DNA of 64,000 bases from Girardinichthys multiradiatus (taxonomy: Eukaryota; Chordata; Actinopteri; Cyprinodontiformes; Goodeidae). The position numbers and the translations under genes are program-made. The stretch spans positions 16,149,810-16,213,809 of the forward strand of contig NC_061817.1 of assembly GCF_021462225.1 (NCBI RefSeq), in the 5' to 3' direction. The notes below the pieces were generated by a model. It was not told the origin of the DNA and ran no database searches. It saw only the letters and a program-made list of their open reading frames with translations. Positions 11,281 to 21,162 of this stretch are shown here, in pieces (the first letter of the stretch is position 1; each line of letters starts with the position of its first letter).

Positions 11281-12022
11281 AGTACTTAACAGTCATTGGT
11301 AGTGCGTCGCCGGTAAGGACGCTGCATTAGGATGGTTTTATTCCACCATGAAAGGAATAGTGACAAATTTGGTACAATCCCGCCGTGAAGGGGATTAAAG
11401 AAAACGACTGAGGATTATTCCCCTGCGAGGGAATAGAGTAAGCGCTATATAAATAAAAGAAGAAAAGTACTTAAAAGTCGTTGGTAGTGCGTCGCCGGTA
11501 AGGACGCTGCATTGGGATGGTTTTATTCCACCATGAAAGGAATAGTGACAAATTAAGGTAGGGCCCCGCCAAGAAGGGGGCCAAATAAAACGACTAAGGG
11601 TTATTCTCCTGAGAGGGAATAGAGTAAGCGCTATATAAATAAAAGAAGAAAAGTACTTAAAAGTCGTTGGTAGTGCGTCGCCGGTAAGGACGCTGCATTG
11701 GGATGGTTTTATTCCACCATGAAAGGAATAGTGACAAATTAAGGTAGGGCCCCGCCAAGAAGGGGGCCAAATAAAACGACTAAGGATTATTCTCCTGAGA
11801 GGGAATAGAGTAAGCGCTATATAAATAAAAGAAGAAAAGTACTTAAAAGTCGTTGGTAGTGCGTCGCCGGTAAGGACGCTGCATTGGGATGGTTTTATTC
11901 CACCATGAAAGGAATAGTGACAAATTAAGGTAGGGCCCCGCCAAGAAGGGGGCCAAATAAAACGACTAAGGGTTATTCCCCTGTGAGGGAATAGAATAAG
12001 CACTATAAAAGTAAAAAGAACG
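11281..12022 (+). repeat. Four tandem ~186-bp multi-hairpin units
   Basis: AGTACTTAA recurs at 11281, 11466, 11652 and 11838, a period of 185-186 bp. Units 2-4 are nearly identical; unit 1 has diverged. Each unit has, in order: hairpin a, stem GCGTC/GACGC, loop GCCGGTAAG; hairpin b, stem TATTCC/GGAATA, loop ACCATGAAA; hairpin c, a 6-bp stem with loop GCCGTGAAG or GCCAAGAAG; hairpin d, TATTCY/GGAATA with an 8-nt loop; then AAGCGCTATATAAATAAA. The stem of c is AATCCC/GGGATT in unit 1 but GGCCCC/GGGGCC in units 2-4, so three pairs change together. No plus-strand coding is evident. Confidence 0.85.
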
Positions 12023-12355
12023 GAGTAAATTGAGCTCATAAAATAACACCAAGTTAACTTAGAAAAATTACAAGGTACCTGAAACTAACTGTGTGACTGT
12101 GTTGTGTGTGTATGGAGGACTAAGCATTTTAATAGAATCATAGCAGGATTCTGCTAGTCCTGTGTTTTCTTTTGCCCAGATTAAAACTACGTACTGGTGA
12201 CTTTGGACATTCAGGTCGGATTTCATTCCAGAAAATTAACACCGCTGCGAATTAGTCGCAGTAGAAGGCCGTGTTAATGTCCTCTCCTTAAAGTCTCATG
12301 CCAGTGACCTTTTATCTGGGACATTTATACTATAATTAAACTAACATAAATCATA

Positions 12356-13080
12356 ATGGGGAAGAAACTAAGTAAACTAATTGACTTAGAAGGGGAGGTA
12401 AAGTTTATGGAGAACTATGTAAAAGGAGCAGGTATGATCTGTCATAGATGGAATAAAAAATAAAAAACATGGGTTTTTGGGCAAATTAGATACAAAGGAT
12501 GTCTTAAAATTACAAGGGGATCTAAAATTAGAAATAATGAAAACTAAAAAGAGAAAAATAACAAAGAACAATGGGGAAAGAACAGAGAAAAATCTCTGAT
12601 TTAACAGAAATATGTACACGATGGCATAAAAATACGGATTTTCAGGTAACTTAATTATCACTGAAATCCTAAAACTACACGGGGATCTTAAACTGGAGAT
12701 TATGCATTCAAAAGATTCAAGAGACAATAAAAAACCTTGCCAGATTATAATTTCAAAGCGGACCTTTCAGTCCCTGAAAGTACACAGTTGATAAACAGAT
12801 TAAAACAAAAAGATGAATTAAAAAAAAAAAACAATAAGAGCAGCTTTTAACTGACATAGACATAATACTGATGCCTTAAGAAAAGCACAGAAAAAAACTT
12901 TCAGCTTAACTGAAAACAAATAAAGGGGGGCGGACTGCCACCCATCCCAGGTTAGAATACCAAGGTAGCCCCAAATTATAAAGACTAAGAGATGGTTTTA
13001 GAGGACGTGGTAAAATAAGTTAAAAGAGGAGGTGACAATGTGGACAACATGGAAACTGTCCAACTGGACAACCCAGTGAA
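12356..13080 (+). pseudogene. Gag-like 5' region with an internal duplication
   Basis: ATG at 12356 opens a frame beginning Met-Gly with lysines after it, as in myristoylated Gag matrix proteins. It stops after about 35 codons. Further on, two similar modules appear in other frames: LQGDLKLEIMKTK near 12515-12560 and LHGDLKLEIMHSK near 12670-12715, each preceded by a CxRWxK-like segment. This suggests a ~165-bp tandem duplication. Stops are frequent and no major capsid or nucleocapsid motif is visible. The gag assignment is tentative. Confidence 0.35.
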
Positions 13081-14952
13081 CAATGACTAGAGTTGTTAAA
13101 GAAGTAATCTGAAAGTAAAAGATTTTGTAGGCAAGCATTAGTGAGAAACAAGTGCTTTAAAAATCATTCTATGGTGTTATACTACCAACAATATCATGAT
13201 AAAATGCAAAAGATTCATTTTACAGGGAAATAATTCCATATTTGGCTCAGATTGTGTGCATTCTTGATTTTTCCTCTTTGAGAGAAGTTAAATTTCAGCT
13301 CTGTGAAACGACCTTGACAAAGAGATGCAGCTGCCTGAAAACAAAGATAAAACTTCAGCAAACAGCAGAAGTCTGTCTCTGCTGAAAGGTCTGAAAATAA
13401 AATTGTAACTCTACCCTGCATGTGTCAAACTCAAGGTCCGCGGGCCAAAACCGGACCCCAGAAGTTTAGTGATTCTTTAGAAGTTGAGCCTTTTAATATG
13501 GTGATTGTGTGCTTGAATGTTATTTTGTCAATCAATAAGCAGTTTTGTTTACATTCTGCCACAATCTGCCTTTTGAAAATGTTTTGAATCTTGCTCTTTA
13601 TGTATAAAAAAAAAAAAGAAAAAGAAAAATTGGCTAAAGTCTGCAGACACAAAATGAACCTGGATTGAAGCTCTAACTAAGTTTATTTAATCTGAGATCC
13701 TCTCCAAATGCAACAGTATATGTCAGTCTACATGAGATACTAACAACTTCACCTACTGATATAATATAAAGATCTGATTGAATATGTGAAACAAACAATG
13801 ATGAAAGTTTTTCAACAGGTGATGCTCATCCAGGAGGAAGACAGTGTTCCTAGGAAATGCAGCTCATTCATTAACAATCAATTTTTCTCCTATAGGTGAA
13901 AGTTTTGCTGACTAATCATAGGCTGGATCTATGAAACATTATGAGCACAGAACAAATGACCAAGGTTCTGACTGACTTATGAACCTCACTGACCTGACAA
14001 TGATAACATGACACCCAACAGATAACACCTTTAAGGTGGACCCACTAAGACCACCTTATTGATTCTTGGTGAATAAAAAAAAAAGAATTGAAGCGTTCAA
14101 AACAGACCTAGTGGAAACAAAAGGGGTTATGAGGAAACAATGTGCATTTTAAGAATAATAGAAGTCAAATTATGTTCAAATTTTTGCAAATAAAATGACT
14201 CTGACAGAGAAATAAGTAAGTAGTGTGTGAATGTGTGTGAATGGGAATGACTGATTTCATTGTAATGCATCTTTGAGGGACCTTAAAAGCGCTAATAAAG
14301 GTCTGATGTTCTGATGATCTTTGCCAAATTTATATCTTAATAAGGTTTCCAGAATCTTTTTCGAAAAATCATATAAAGATATCAAAGGTTCTACCTGTAT
14401 TGAAAATACTGATAACCATAAGAAAGTTCATAGATCCGTCTTCAATTTTTCCTAATTCTTTTACAAACAGGTTATTTAAACTTTCATGTGGCCAAATGTC
14501 TGTATTTGACTTTCTGTTTTTGTGAAATAAATGTCTGTTTCATGTTATGTAAAAATTAGAGTCCTCAACATTACCATAATAATATTAAGTCAGTTCTCTA
14601 TGGTAAAACAAAAAGATTTTAACAGACGTTTAGACTTTTTCCAGTCAGGTTCAAAATGATTGAATTAGACTCAAACTTAACATAAGATTAAATGAACCGT
14701 AACAGAATTACTGGACTGGACTGAAATAGAGAAAACTTGAGTTAATTGAAACAAACTTTAGTTACTTGAACTAAATACAAAGCTGACTGAAACTGTATGT
14801 TGTATCTATAAAACTGGGTAAGATAAACTAAGATTATAAAATATAATATGCCCTTCATTTTTTGTGTTCATCAGTGACTGAGTTTTTATTTTTTATTTTT
14901 AATAAGAACTAAACCAAGCATTATTTATAATAATAGCAACTACCAAAAATAT
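13081..14952. other. AT-rich stretch with repeat fragments, no pol gene seen
   Basis: No reverse transcriptase, integrase or protease motif was recognised. At 13415-13460 the words GTGTCAAACTCAAGGTCCGC and GGGCC resemble hAT-type transposon tips. At 14215-14310 GTGTGAATGGGAATGACTG...AAAAGCGCTAATAAAGGTC resembles a dispersed teleost repeat, related to the one at 37240-37450. The stretch ends at an assembly gap. Confidence 0.4.
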
Positions 14953-15052
14953 NNNNNNNNNNNNNNNNNNNNNNNNNNNNNNNNNNNNNNNNNNNNNNNN
15001 NNNNNNNNNNNNNNNNNNNNNNNNNNNNNNNNNNNNNNNNNNNNNNNNNNNN
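14953..15052. other. Assembly gap (100 N)
   Basis: One hundred N, a placeholder. True length is unknown. The gap lies directly before the env frame, so env and perhaps pol sequence may be missing here. Confidence 0.98.
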
Positions 15053-16747
15053 ATCTATCAGAAAGGTGCGGTGGATGGTATGGAGAACATCGGCAAGCCA
15101 GCCCAGGGTTTCGTCATTTGGGACACTAAACAGGGACGAATACTGTCAGATAATCCATATGCAGAAAGATTTCAGCATTTGGTGACCTTGGCTAGAGGGC
15201 AAGCGAAGGGTAAATTGACAACTGGAGGTATTAATCCAATATTACTCAGCATTGGAAGAATACAGAGCAACCCCTACCACAACCCTAATATAACAGTAAG
15301 GCCACCTACTCTTAGATGTGGAAATATGAGTTCTGGATTTTATATGTATTTAGGAGTAGATTTGCCAGGATGGATCGCACGAGATCAGGGTAGAATTGTT
15401 AGAATTAATCTTGTTTCTGTTATGGCCAAAGGGGGTAAAGAGAAAACTCCTGTGGTTCAGATAGGCTATAACACCTTAACCCCGGATGATGTTATCCAAG
15501 AGGCTCTGGGATTTACAGAGTCCAATTTGTGGTTGACGTGGATGGCTCAGACAGCACGTGAGTCGGCCATGAGCAATTATATAGCGTGTGCGGCTGCTAG
15601 ACCCACTCTGGTCACCGTACCTGCTCCCATATATGAGAATGCGGATCCACTAGGATTTAAATGCATGATTCTGTTAACATATGGTAAAGAAAACCCTGCT
15701 TGTCATACCTTAGCAAAGGTGTTTCCGGTTATTAGTAATAGCTCACTGGTAGGCCCTTTTTCTCCTCAGAGTGAGGGATATGATTACCCCTGTTTGAATT
15801 CTACAGGGGTTACTGAAGAACCACAGTTAAAATTGGGAATTGTCTCTCCATCATGGTGCAACAAAACTTACCCAGCTAACACTGTAGGACACTGGGCCTG
15901 AGAAGGTTTATATTACTATTGTGGTGGAAGTGTTTTATTAGCCCAAATTTCCCCTAGGGCAGTAGGAAGCTGTGCAATGGTGCGGCTAGTGGCTCCCTTA
16001 CTGCTGTGGGGGGAGAAATCACCACACGGAGAGGTTAGGAATGGTGAGGAAGACCAGATCCTTTGATCTTATGGACAGCTCATTAACTTATATTGATGCA
16101 ATAGGTATTCCAGAACAGTTTAAATTAGTTGATCAAGTGGCAGCTGGGTATGAAAATTTACCGGTAATTTCAGCAGTTTTTCCTGTAACCCCAAAATAAA
16201 ATGTAGACAGGATCAATTACATACATTACAATGTCTTAAGGTTGGCAAATCTGACACGAGATGCGGTTGAAGGATTGGCAGAACAGTTGGCTGCCTACTT
16301 CTCTTATGACTGTGCAAAATAGATTGGCTCTGGACATGTTGTTGGCTGAAAAAGGGGGGTGTGTGTAGAATATTTGGTGACATGTGCTGCACGGTTATCC
16401 CAAATAATACTGCCCCCGATGGTTCAGTGACTCGAGCTTTAGAAGGTTTACGTACATTAAGTAAAGAAATGCATGAATATTCAGGAATTGGCGGGGGACT
16501 GGAGGCATAGGTTCACCAACACCTTTGGTAAGTGGAAGAATATAATCATCTCATTGCTGATTTCATTGTGTGTATTTGTTGGTATTCTAGTAACATGTGG
16601 ATGCTTTTGTGTGCATGTATTCGCTCCCTTACAGTAAGACTTATAACGTCAACTATTGAAAAAGGGGCACTCACTCATCAGCCACATCCATATAATATGA
16701 TGCAAAATGTTGTTACTGAAGGTTGGGAATTAATGGCCCTGTTGTAA
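15053..16747 (+). pseudogene. Endogenous retrovirus env remnant, copy A
   Basis: An open frame at 15071-15901 matches the outer-surface (SU) part of the env copy at 21163-23080: LGFTESNLWLTWMAQTARES, SNYIACAAARPTL and PAPIY recur there. It ends at a TGA just before a segment read YYYCGG. The transmembrane part continues to ~16747 in several frames with stops and frameshifts. Recognisable parts are a heptad-like region, the motif LLAEKGG before a Cys, and a hydrophobic membrane segment. The LLAEKGG plus CX6CC pattern of the better copy points to a gammaretrovirus-type envelope. The gene is clearly dead. Confidence 0.75.
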
Positions 16748-16849
16748 TTCATGGTTTTCCTTTGTCATTTCACAGAGTACTAATCTTTTGGTGTGCATTT
16801 GTTGCTATAATTCCTACATTTTTGAATATTGACTTCTTTTGCAGAAGTC

Positions 16850-16861
16850 AAAAGGGGGAAT
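16850..16861 (+). promoter_or_regulatory. Polypurine tract of copy A
   Basis: AAAAGGGGGAA lies immediately before the LTR start, as expected for the plus-strand primer in reverse transcription. The same purine run precedes the LTR of copy B. Confidence 0.75.
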
Positions 16862-17463
16862 TGTTGAGAATTAAAATCATGTAATTTCATGTTATTAGTT
16901 TAGTTTGTATGTGAGAACATTAAACTGAGATTTAACATGAGTGAGCCTTGGGGAGAGAGTCAGTAAGCGCAGGGGTCAGGGTGAAACTGGGGTTAGAAGG
17001 GTCTCGGCAGCTGCAAGCCGTAAATGCTGGCTGTAGGGACAATAAAGCAATAAATGTCAACTTTTGGCCATGGTATAGATGCCACAAGGAAGCTTGGCTG
17101 ATTTACAACAACTGATGGAAAAATGGAAGGCACAGTCAGTAAGCTTTGAAGTCCACAGTATAAAGATGTACTGAAAACTTGTAATGACAGAGACATCGGG
17201 GTAATGACAGCCATGCTTTGCTGAAATCTGCAATCTCTCTCCGTAAGGGCCCTTATGTAATTCTCTCTTCTTTATGTAATTTCCTTTTCATTGTGTTATT
17301 TTGTATAATCATTTTGCATTAGAAATCAATGGACTTATATCTTCCAAATTAAACTTGCGTTAATCTTAATTTCCTGCTCTTCATCTGTTCTTTCTCACGA
17401 CATCCGGACTGGGAGAGGTTGAGGCTGCAAGGATATCAGTGATAGCATTATTTTACCTCAACA
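16862..17463 (+). mobile_element. 3' LTR of retrovirus copy A
   Basis: It starts TGTTGAG right after the polypurine tract and ends CTCAACA, a 7-bp perfect terminal inverted repeat with TG...CA ends, 602 bp apart. AATAAA-type signals occur near 17040 and 17053. The LTR differs from the LTR of copy B, although the coding parts are related. Confidence 0.7.
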
Positions 17464-18061
17464 GTAGCTACTCCCAACTGCGTGTCTGTCCACACTATAC
17501 TCAGACACGTCTAGAACGTTTTTGATGCATCTGACATCAAAGTCCACATGCATCCAACTTGAAGCATTGGACGCCTTTTTGACACACAAATCGTGTTCGG
17601 TCTGAACGCACCATTAGTCTGAGGCATATGGTTCACTGGTTATTGCTGCTGGAATGAGCCTCCCCATGGTTTAGTCTAGAGAACCACCATTTGTTCACCA
17701 TTCCCTTTGATGCACACCCTTACCACCAAATTTTCAGAGAAACCCACTCCATTCTCTCATTTTTACAGGAGGTCTGGAAGAAGGTGGCCTCGCTCTTTAA
17801 TTTTAGCTCTTACCCACACACTGAGGCCTCCATATGGTTCAACCCCAGACTTGGTATTGTCAAATCTTTGTTTTTTTTCTAGACTGTGGATCCAGAAAGC
17901 AATTCTTGTTCTTGGAGGTTTATACAAATGGGTAGTCTTTAAGTCCTTCAGTGACCTTAAAGTACAATTTCGTCTGCCCCACAGCCAATTCTGGAAATAT
18001 TTGCAACTCTGACATTTACTGCTCCAGATCTTTGGATATCCCACCATACCTCCTTCAACTA

Positions 18062-19335
18062 CAGGGGTTGGACAATGAAACTGAAACTACCTCATTTTAG
18101 ACCACAATAATTTATTAGTATGGTGTAGGGCCTCCTTTTGCGGCCAATACATGCGTCAATTCGTCTTGGGAATGACATATACAAGTCCTGCACAGTGGTC
18201 AGAGGGATTTTAAGCCATTCTTCTTGCAGGATAGTGGCCAGGTCACTTCGTGATACTGGTGGAGGAAAACGTTTCCCGACTCGCTCCTCCAAAACACCCC
18301 AAAGTGGCTCAATAATATTTAGATCTGGTGACTGTGCAGGCCATGGGAGATGTTCAACTTCACTTTCATGTTCATCAAACCAATCTTTCACCAGTCTTGC
18401 TGTGTGTATTGGTGCATTGTCATCCTGATACAATGGCACCGCCTTCAGGATACAATGTTTGAACCATTGGATGCACATGGTCCTCAAGAATGGTTCGGTA
18501 GTCCTTGGCAGTGACGCAGCCCATCTAGCACAAGTATTGGGCCAAGGGAATGCTATGATATGGCAGCCCAAACCATCACTGATCCACCCCATCCTTCACT
18601 CTGGGCATGCAACAGTCTGGGTGGTACGCTTCTTTGGGGCTTCTCCACACCGTAACTCTCCCGGATGTGGGGAAAACAGTAAAGGTGGACTCATCAGACA
18701 ACAATACATGTTTCACATTATCCACAGCCCAAGATTTGCGCCCCTTGCTCCATTAAAACCGACGTTTGGCATTGGCATGAGTGACCAAAGCTTTGGCTAT
18801 AGCAGCCCGGCCATGTATATTGACCCTGTGGAGCTCCCGACGGACAGTTCTGGTGGAAACAGGAGAGTTGAGGTGCACATTTAATTCTGCCGTGATTTGG
18901 GCAGCCGTGGTTTTATGTTTTCTGGATACAATTCGGGTTAGCACCCGAACATCCCTTTCAGACAGCTTCCTCTTGTGTCCACAGTTAATCCTGTTGGATG
19001 TGGTTCGTCCTTCTTGGTGGTATGCTGACATTACCCTGGATACCGATGGCTCTTGATACATCACAAAGACTTGCTGTCTTGGTCACAGATGCGCCAGCAA
19101 GACGTGCACCAACAATTTGTCCTCTATTGAACTCTGGTATGTCACCCATAATGTTGTGTGCATTTCAATATTTTTAGCAAAACTGTGCTCTTACCCTGCT
19201 AATTGAACCTTCACACTCTGCTCTTACTGGTGCAATGTGCAATCAATGAAGACTGGCTACCAGGCTGGTCCAATTTAGCCATGAAACCTCCTACACTAAA
19301 ATGACAGGTGTTTCAGTTTCATTGTCCAACCCCTG
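18062..19335 (-). mobile_element. Tc1/mariner element, DD36E type, full length, TA-flanked
   Basis: Both ends read CAGGGGTTGGACAATGAAAC inward and are flanked by TA (18060-18061 and 19336-19337), the usual Tc1/mariner target duplication. Length is 1274 bp. The transposase is on the minus strand. It sits inside an L1 remnant. A shorter copy lies at 50266-51294. Confidence 0.9.
18092..19149 (-). pseudogene. DD36E-type transposase, frameshifted
   Basis: The start codon region is at 19149-19147. The N-terminal half (18753-19064) has helix-turn-helix text [17 protein letters not shown] and QITAELNVHLNSPVSTRTVR. The C-terminal half (18092-18592) has YQDDNAPIHTARLVKDWFDE and PWPAQSPDLNIIEPLW. Counting from the Asp of DN to the Glu gives 36 residues, not the usual 34. 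A one-base difference from the copy at 50266 near 19047 (CCGATGG versus CCGTGG) shifts the frame, and another break lies between the two halves. A DD36E group called Incomer is described in animals; assignment to it is inference. Confidence 0.75.
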
Positions 19336-19588
19336 TATAAACTATTCTCAACTACATCAAGAAAGTCTTTGGGGAAGGCCATGAGGTTTCCAAATATTAT
19401 TCACTGCTGGTAAAGGGCACGGATAAGGGGTTCCCCATTGTACGAACAACCTGGAAAACTGACCTTGACATAGTTTTCACTGATCAGGAATGGAACATGG
19501 CACTTCAGAATATCAAAAAACAAATGTCTAGGGTACATAGAACAGAATCAAATAAATTCAAACTACTAAACAGAGTTTATCAGTCACC

Positions 19589-20090
19589 ACTGTCAGGTTC
19601 AACTAACCTAACAATACTTATAACAACACAAAAAGAAAAGAGAGACAAAGTATTAGTTCCTTTTACTCGCTTTGCGAGGAGAGAAACGGTCAAGATTTGC
19701 CTCAGTACAGATCTCGCACCGCTCTGAAGCCTATCCGACCGCTTCCTCTTTTTTATTGTCTTTCGGGGGTCCCTAGTTTACAAAAACATTGTTCTCTAAG
19801 GATGGGGGGAAACAACAACCTGCAATCGTAAACAGGTCAAACAGCTTTATCCATTAACAACACATTTCCCACAGTCTCCTCCAACTTGTAGGGTCAGTTG
19901 TGCCTTTTGTTGAGTGTAATCAGCCTTCATCTTTATGACCTCCTTCATCTTTATGACCTCCTCAACTGGACTGCTTCCTTCTCTGCTAGTTCAGTTCCTA
20001 TTTATGACCTTTGCCTGCAGACAAAACTCACACATCCTTTACTCACACACATCTTGAAAGGTTATGAGATCAAATAGTCAAGTTAAAGAA
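19589..20090 (-). mobile_element. LTR-like sequence, reverse orientation
   Basis: Read on the minus strand it has AATAAAAAAGAGGAAGCGG, then a stretch with CTTTGTCTCTC and TTTTGTGTTGTTATAAG, and ends GTTGAACCTGACA. This resembles R-U5 of a fish LTR ending in CA. The left end abuts the L1 remnant. The other boundary is not resolved. Confidence 0.35.
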
Positions 20091-20099
20091 TAGGAGAAA

Positions 20100-20608
20100 C
20101 TATAAGACAAGTCTTTATTCAATTATTCCAACAACCACATAGGTTATACAGGGCAAGGCTCATTGTGTCTCCCGAATGCTGGACATGCCAGACTGAGGCG
20201 GGCACATTGTAGTAGTGTATCTGTATATTTACTGCAAAAAAACACAACTATATACGTATGTAAGTCAGAAAGCTTTCTGTATTCTCAACCTTTTTACTTT
20301 TGTTAACTTGCTTTATTTAACCAACATTGATTGTTTTTTTGTGTGTGTATTTTTTATGTCTTTTCAACCTCCATCAGACGCTTTAGTGATTTGAATTTGT
20401 TGCTTTAAATGGGCTTCGTTGCAATTTAGTTCAATCGAAGCTTGAACTAAAGCTGCATGATAGTGGCTCTCAAGGACTGGACTTTGGCACCCCTAGTTTA
20501 GATCAAAGAATATTTGTGTTACAAGTCCAGGCTGTCGAGGTAGGAAAACTTTACTGGCCATCAGTTAACTCTTACATTACTCCTCACCTCTCATCGATTC
20601 TTTTTATT
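20100..20608. other. No recognised gene
   Basis: AT-rich sequence. Near 20465-20500 GGACTGGACTTTGGCACCCC resembles one end of a hAT-type element, the possible partner of the similar end near 13415. Confidence 0.3.
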
Positions 20609-21147
20609 TGGCACCCCAAAGGACAATCCTCAGTCAGAGATCAGTTGTACGTTTCCACAAGTTTATTAAAACCAATCTGAATTCAGAGAGGAGACACACA
20701 CTTACACGGGTACCTGGAACGTCTGTGTATTGTCTCACTGGGGCTGCGCACATTACATTTTATACCCCACGCTGCTATGCAGTACACATACACAATCATT
20801 CTGTCTGTGGATGTCTCCCCAGCAACAGTATCAAAGAAACAGAGATACATTTCATCATTTAATTAAAGAATTGTTTCCCACACGTCTTCAGGAATCTTCA
20901 GTGAGAGGAGTACCATGCCTCCCTAATACACTGCCAGCTTCTCACGATACAGACAGAAAACACCTGCAAGCTTTAACCTTGAATAATAAACACTCATTGT
21001 GTGACCACACTAGAAGCTACTGTTTAAGGATTTTTCTAACTCTCAAAAGCATAACTAAAACCTACTAATAATAATCAATCTATAAGCAGCAAATCCCAAA
21101 TATATCTTAGCTTTAGCTACTAATGATAAGGCATTTATATTTCCACA
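20609..21147 (-). mobile_element. 3' LTR of retrovirus copy B
   Basis: On the minus strand it starts TGTGGAAATATAAATG immediately after the purine run AAAAGGGGGAAT and ends GGGGTGCCA, with TG...CA ends 539 bp apart. A TATA-like GGGTATAAAATG and an AATAAA downstream of it are in the order expected for U3-R. It lies downstream of env copy B in the same orientation. Confidence 0.7.
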
Positions 21148-21162
21148 ATTCCCCCTTTTGAT

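Larger units (their letters stand above)
11064..12355 (+). other. Retrovirus-type leader (5' untranslated region)
   Basis: A G/C-richer stretch starts abruptly after TTTGCTTTAACA and runs to a gag-like ATG at 12356. It holds a 14-nt perfect palindrome, a 10-bp hairpin and four tandem units, then ~330 bp of plain sequence. Length, position before a Met-Gly start, and env plus LTR downstream suggest a retroviral leader. No 5' LTR matching the LTR at 16862 was found, and I could not assign a primer-binding site. The leader may belong to a different element from the env. Confidence 0.45.
17640..19590 (+). pseudogene. L1-type LINE ORF2 C-terminal remnant, split by a Tc1-type element
   Basis: The plus-strand frames at 17691-18012 (SIWFNPRLGI, then ILVLGGLYKWVVFKSFSDL, then FWKYLQL) match the region after the reverse transcriptase core in fish L1 elements. 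There is one frame change near 17880. After the insertion at 18062-19335, the same type of text resumes: INYIKKVFGE is not contiguous, but KTDLDIVFTDQEWNMALQNI and LLNRVYQSP follow as expected for L1. The L1 is therefore older than the inserted element. It seems to end near 19590, where LTR-like sequence begins. Confidence 0.65.

Noticed and set aside
11281..12022. CRISPR-like array
   Set aside because: The units are 186 bp, contiguous and without unique spacers, in a vertebrate-type genome.
11395..12039. 214-codon minus-strand open frame with a threefold protein repeat
   Set aside because: It is only the tandem DNA array read backwards; a period of 186 bp is divisible by three, so the frame stays open. 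No independent sign of coding.
15071..15901. Intact captured envelope gene (syncytin-like)
   Set aside because: The frame stops within the envelope and the transmembrane part is broken in several places; the upstream end is lost in a gap.
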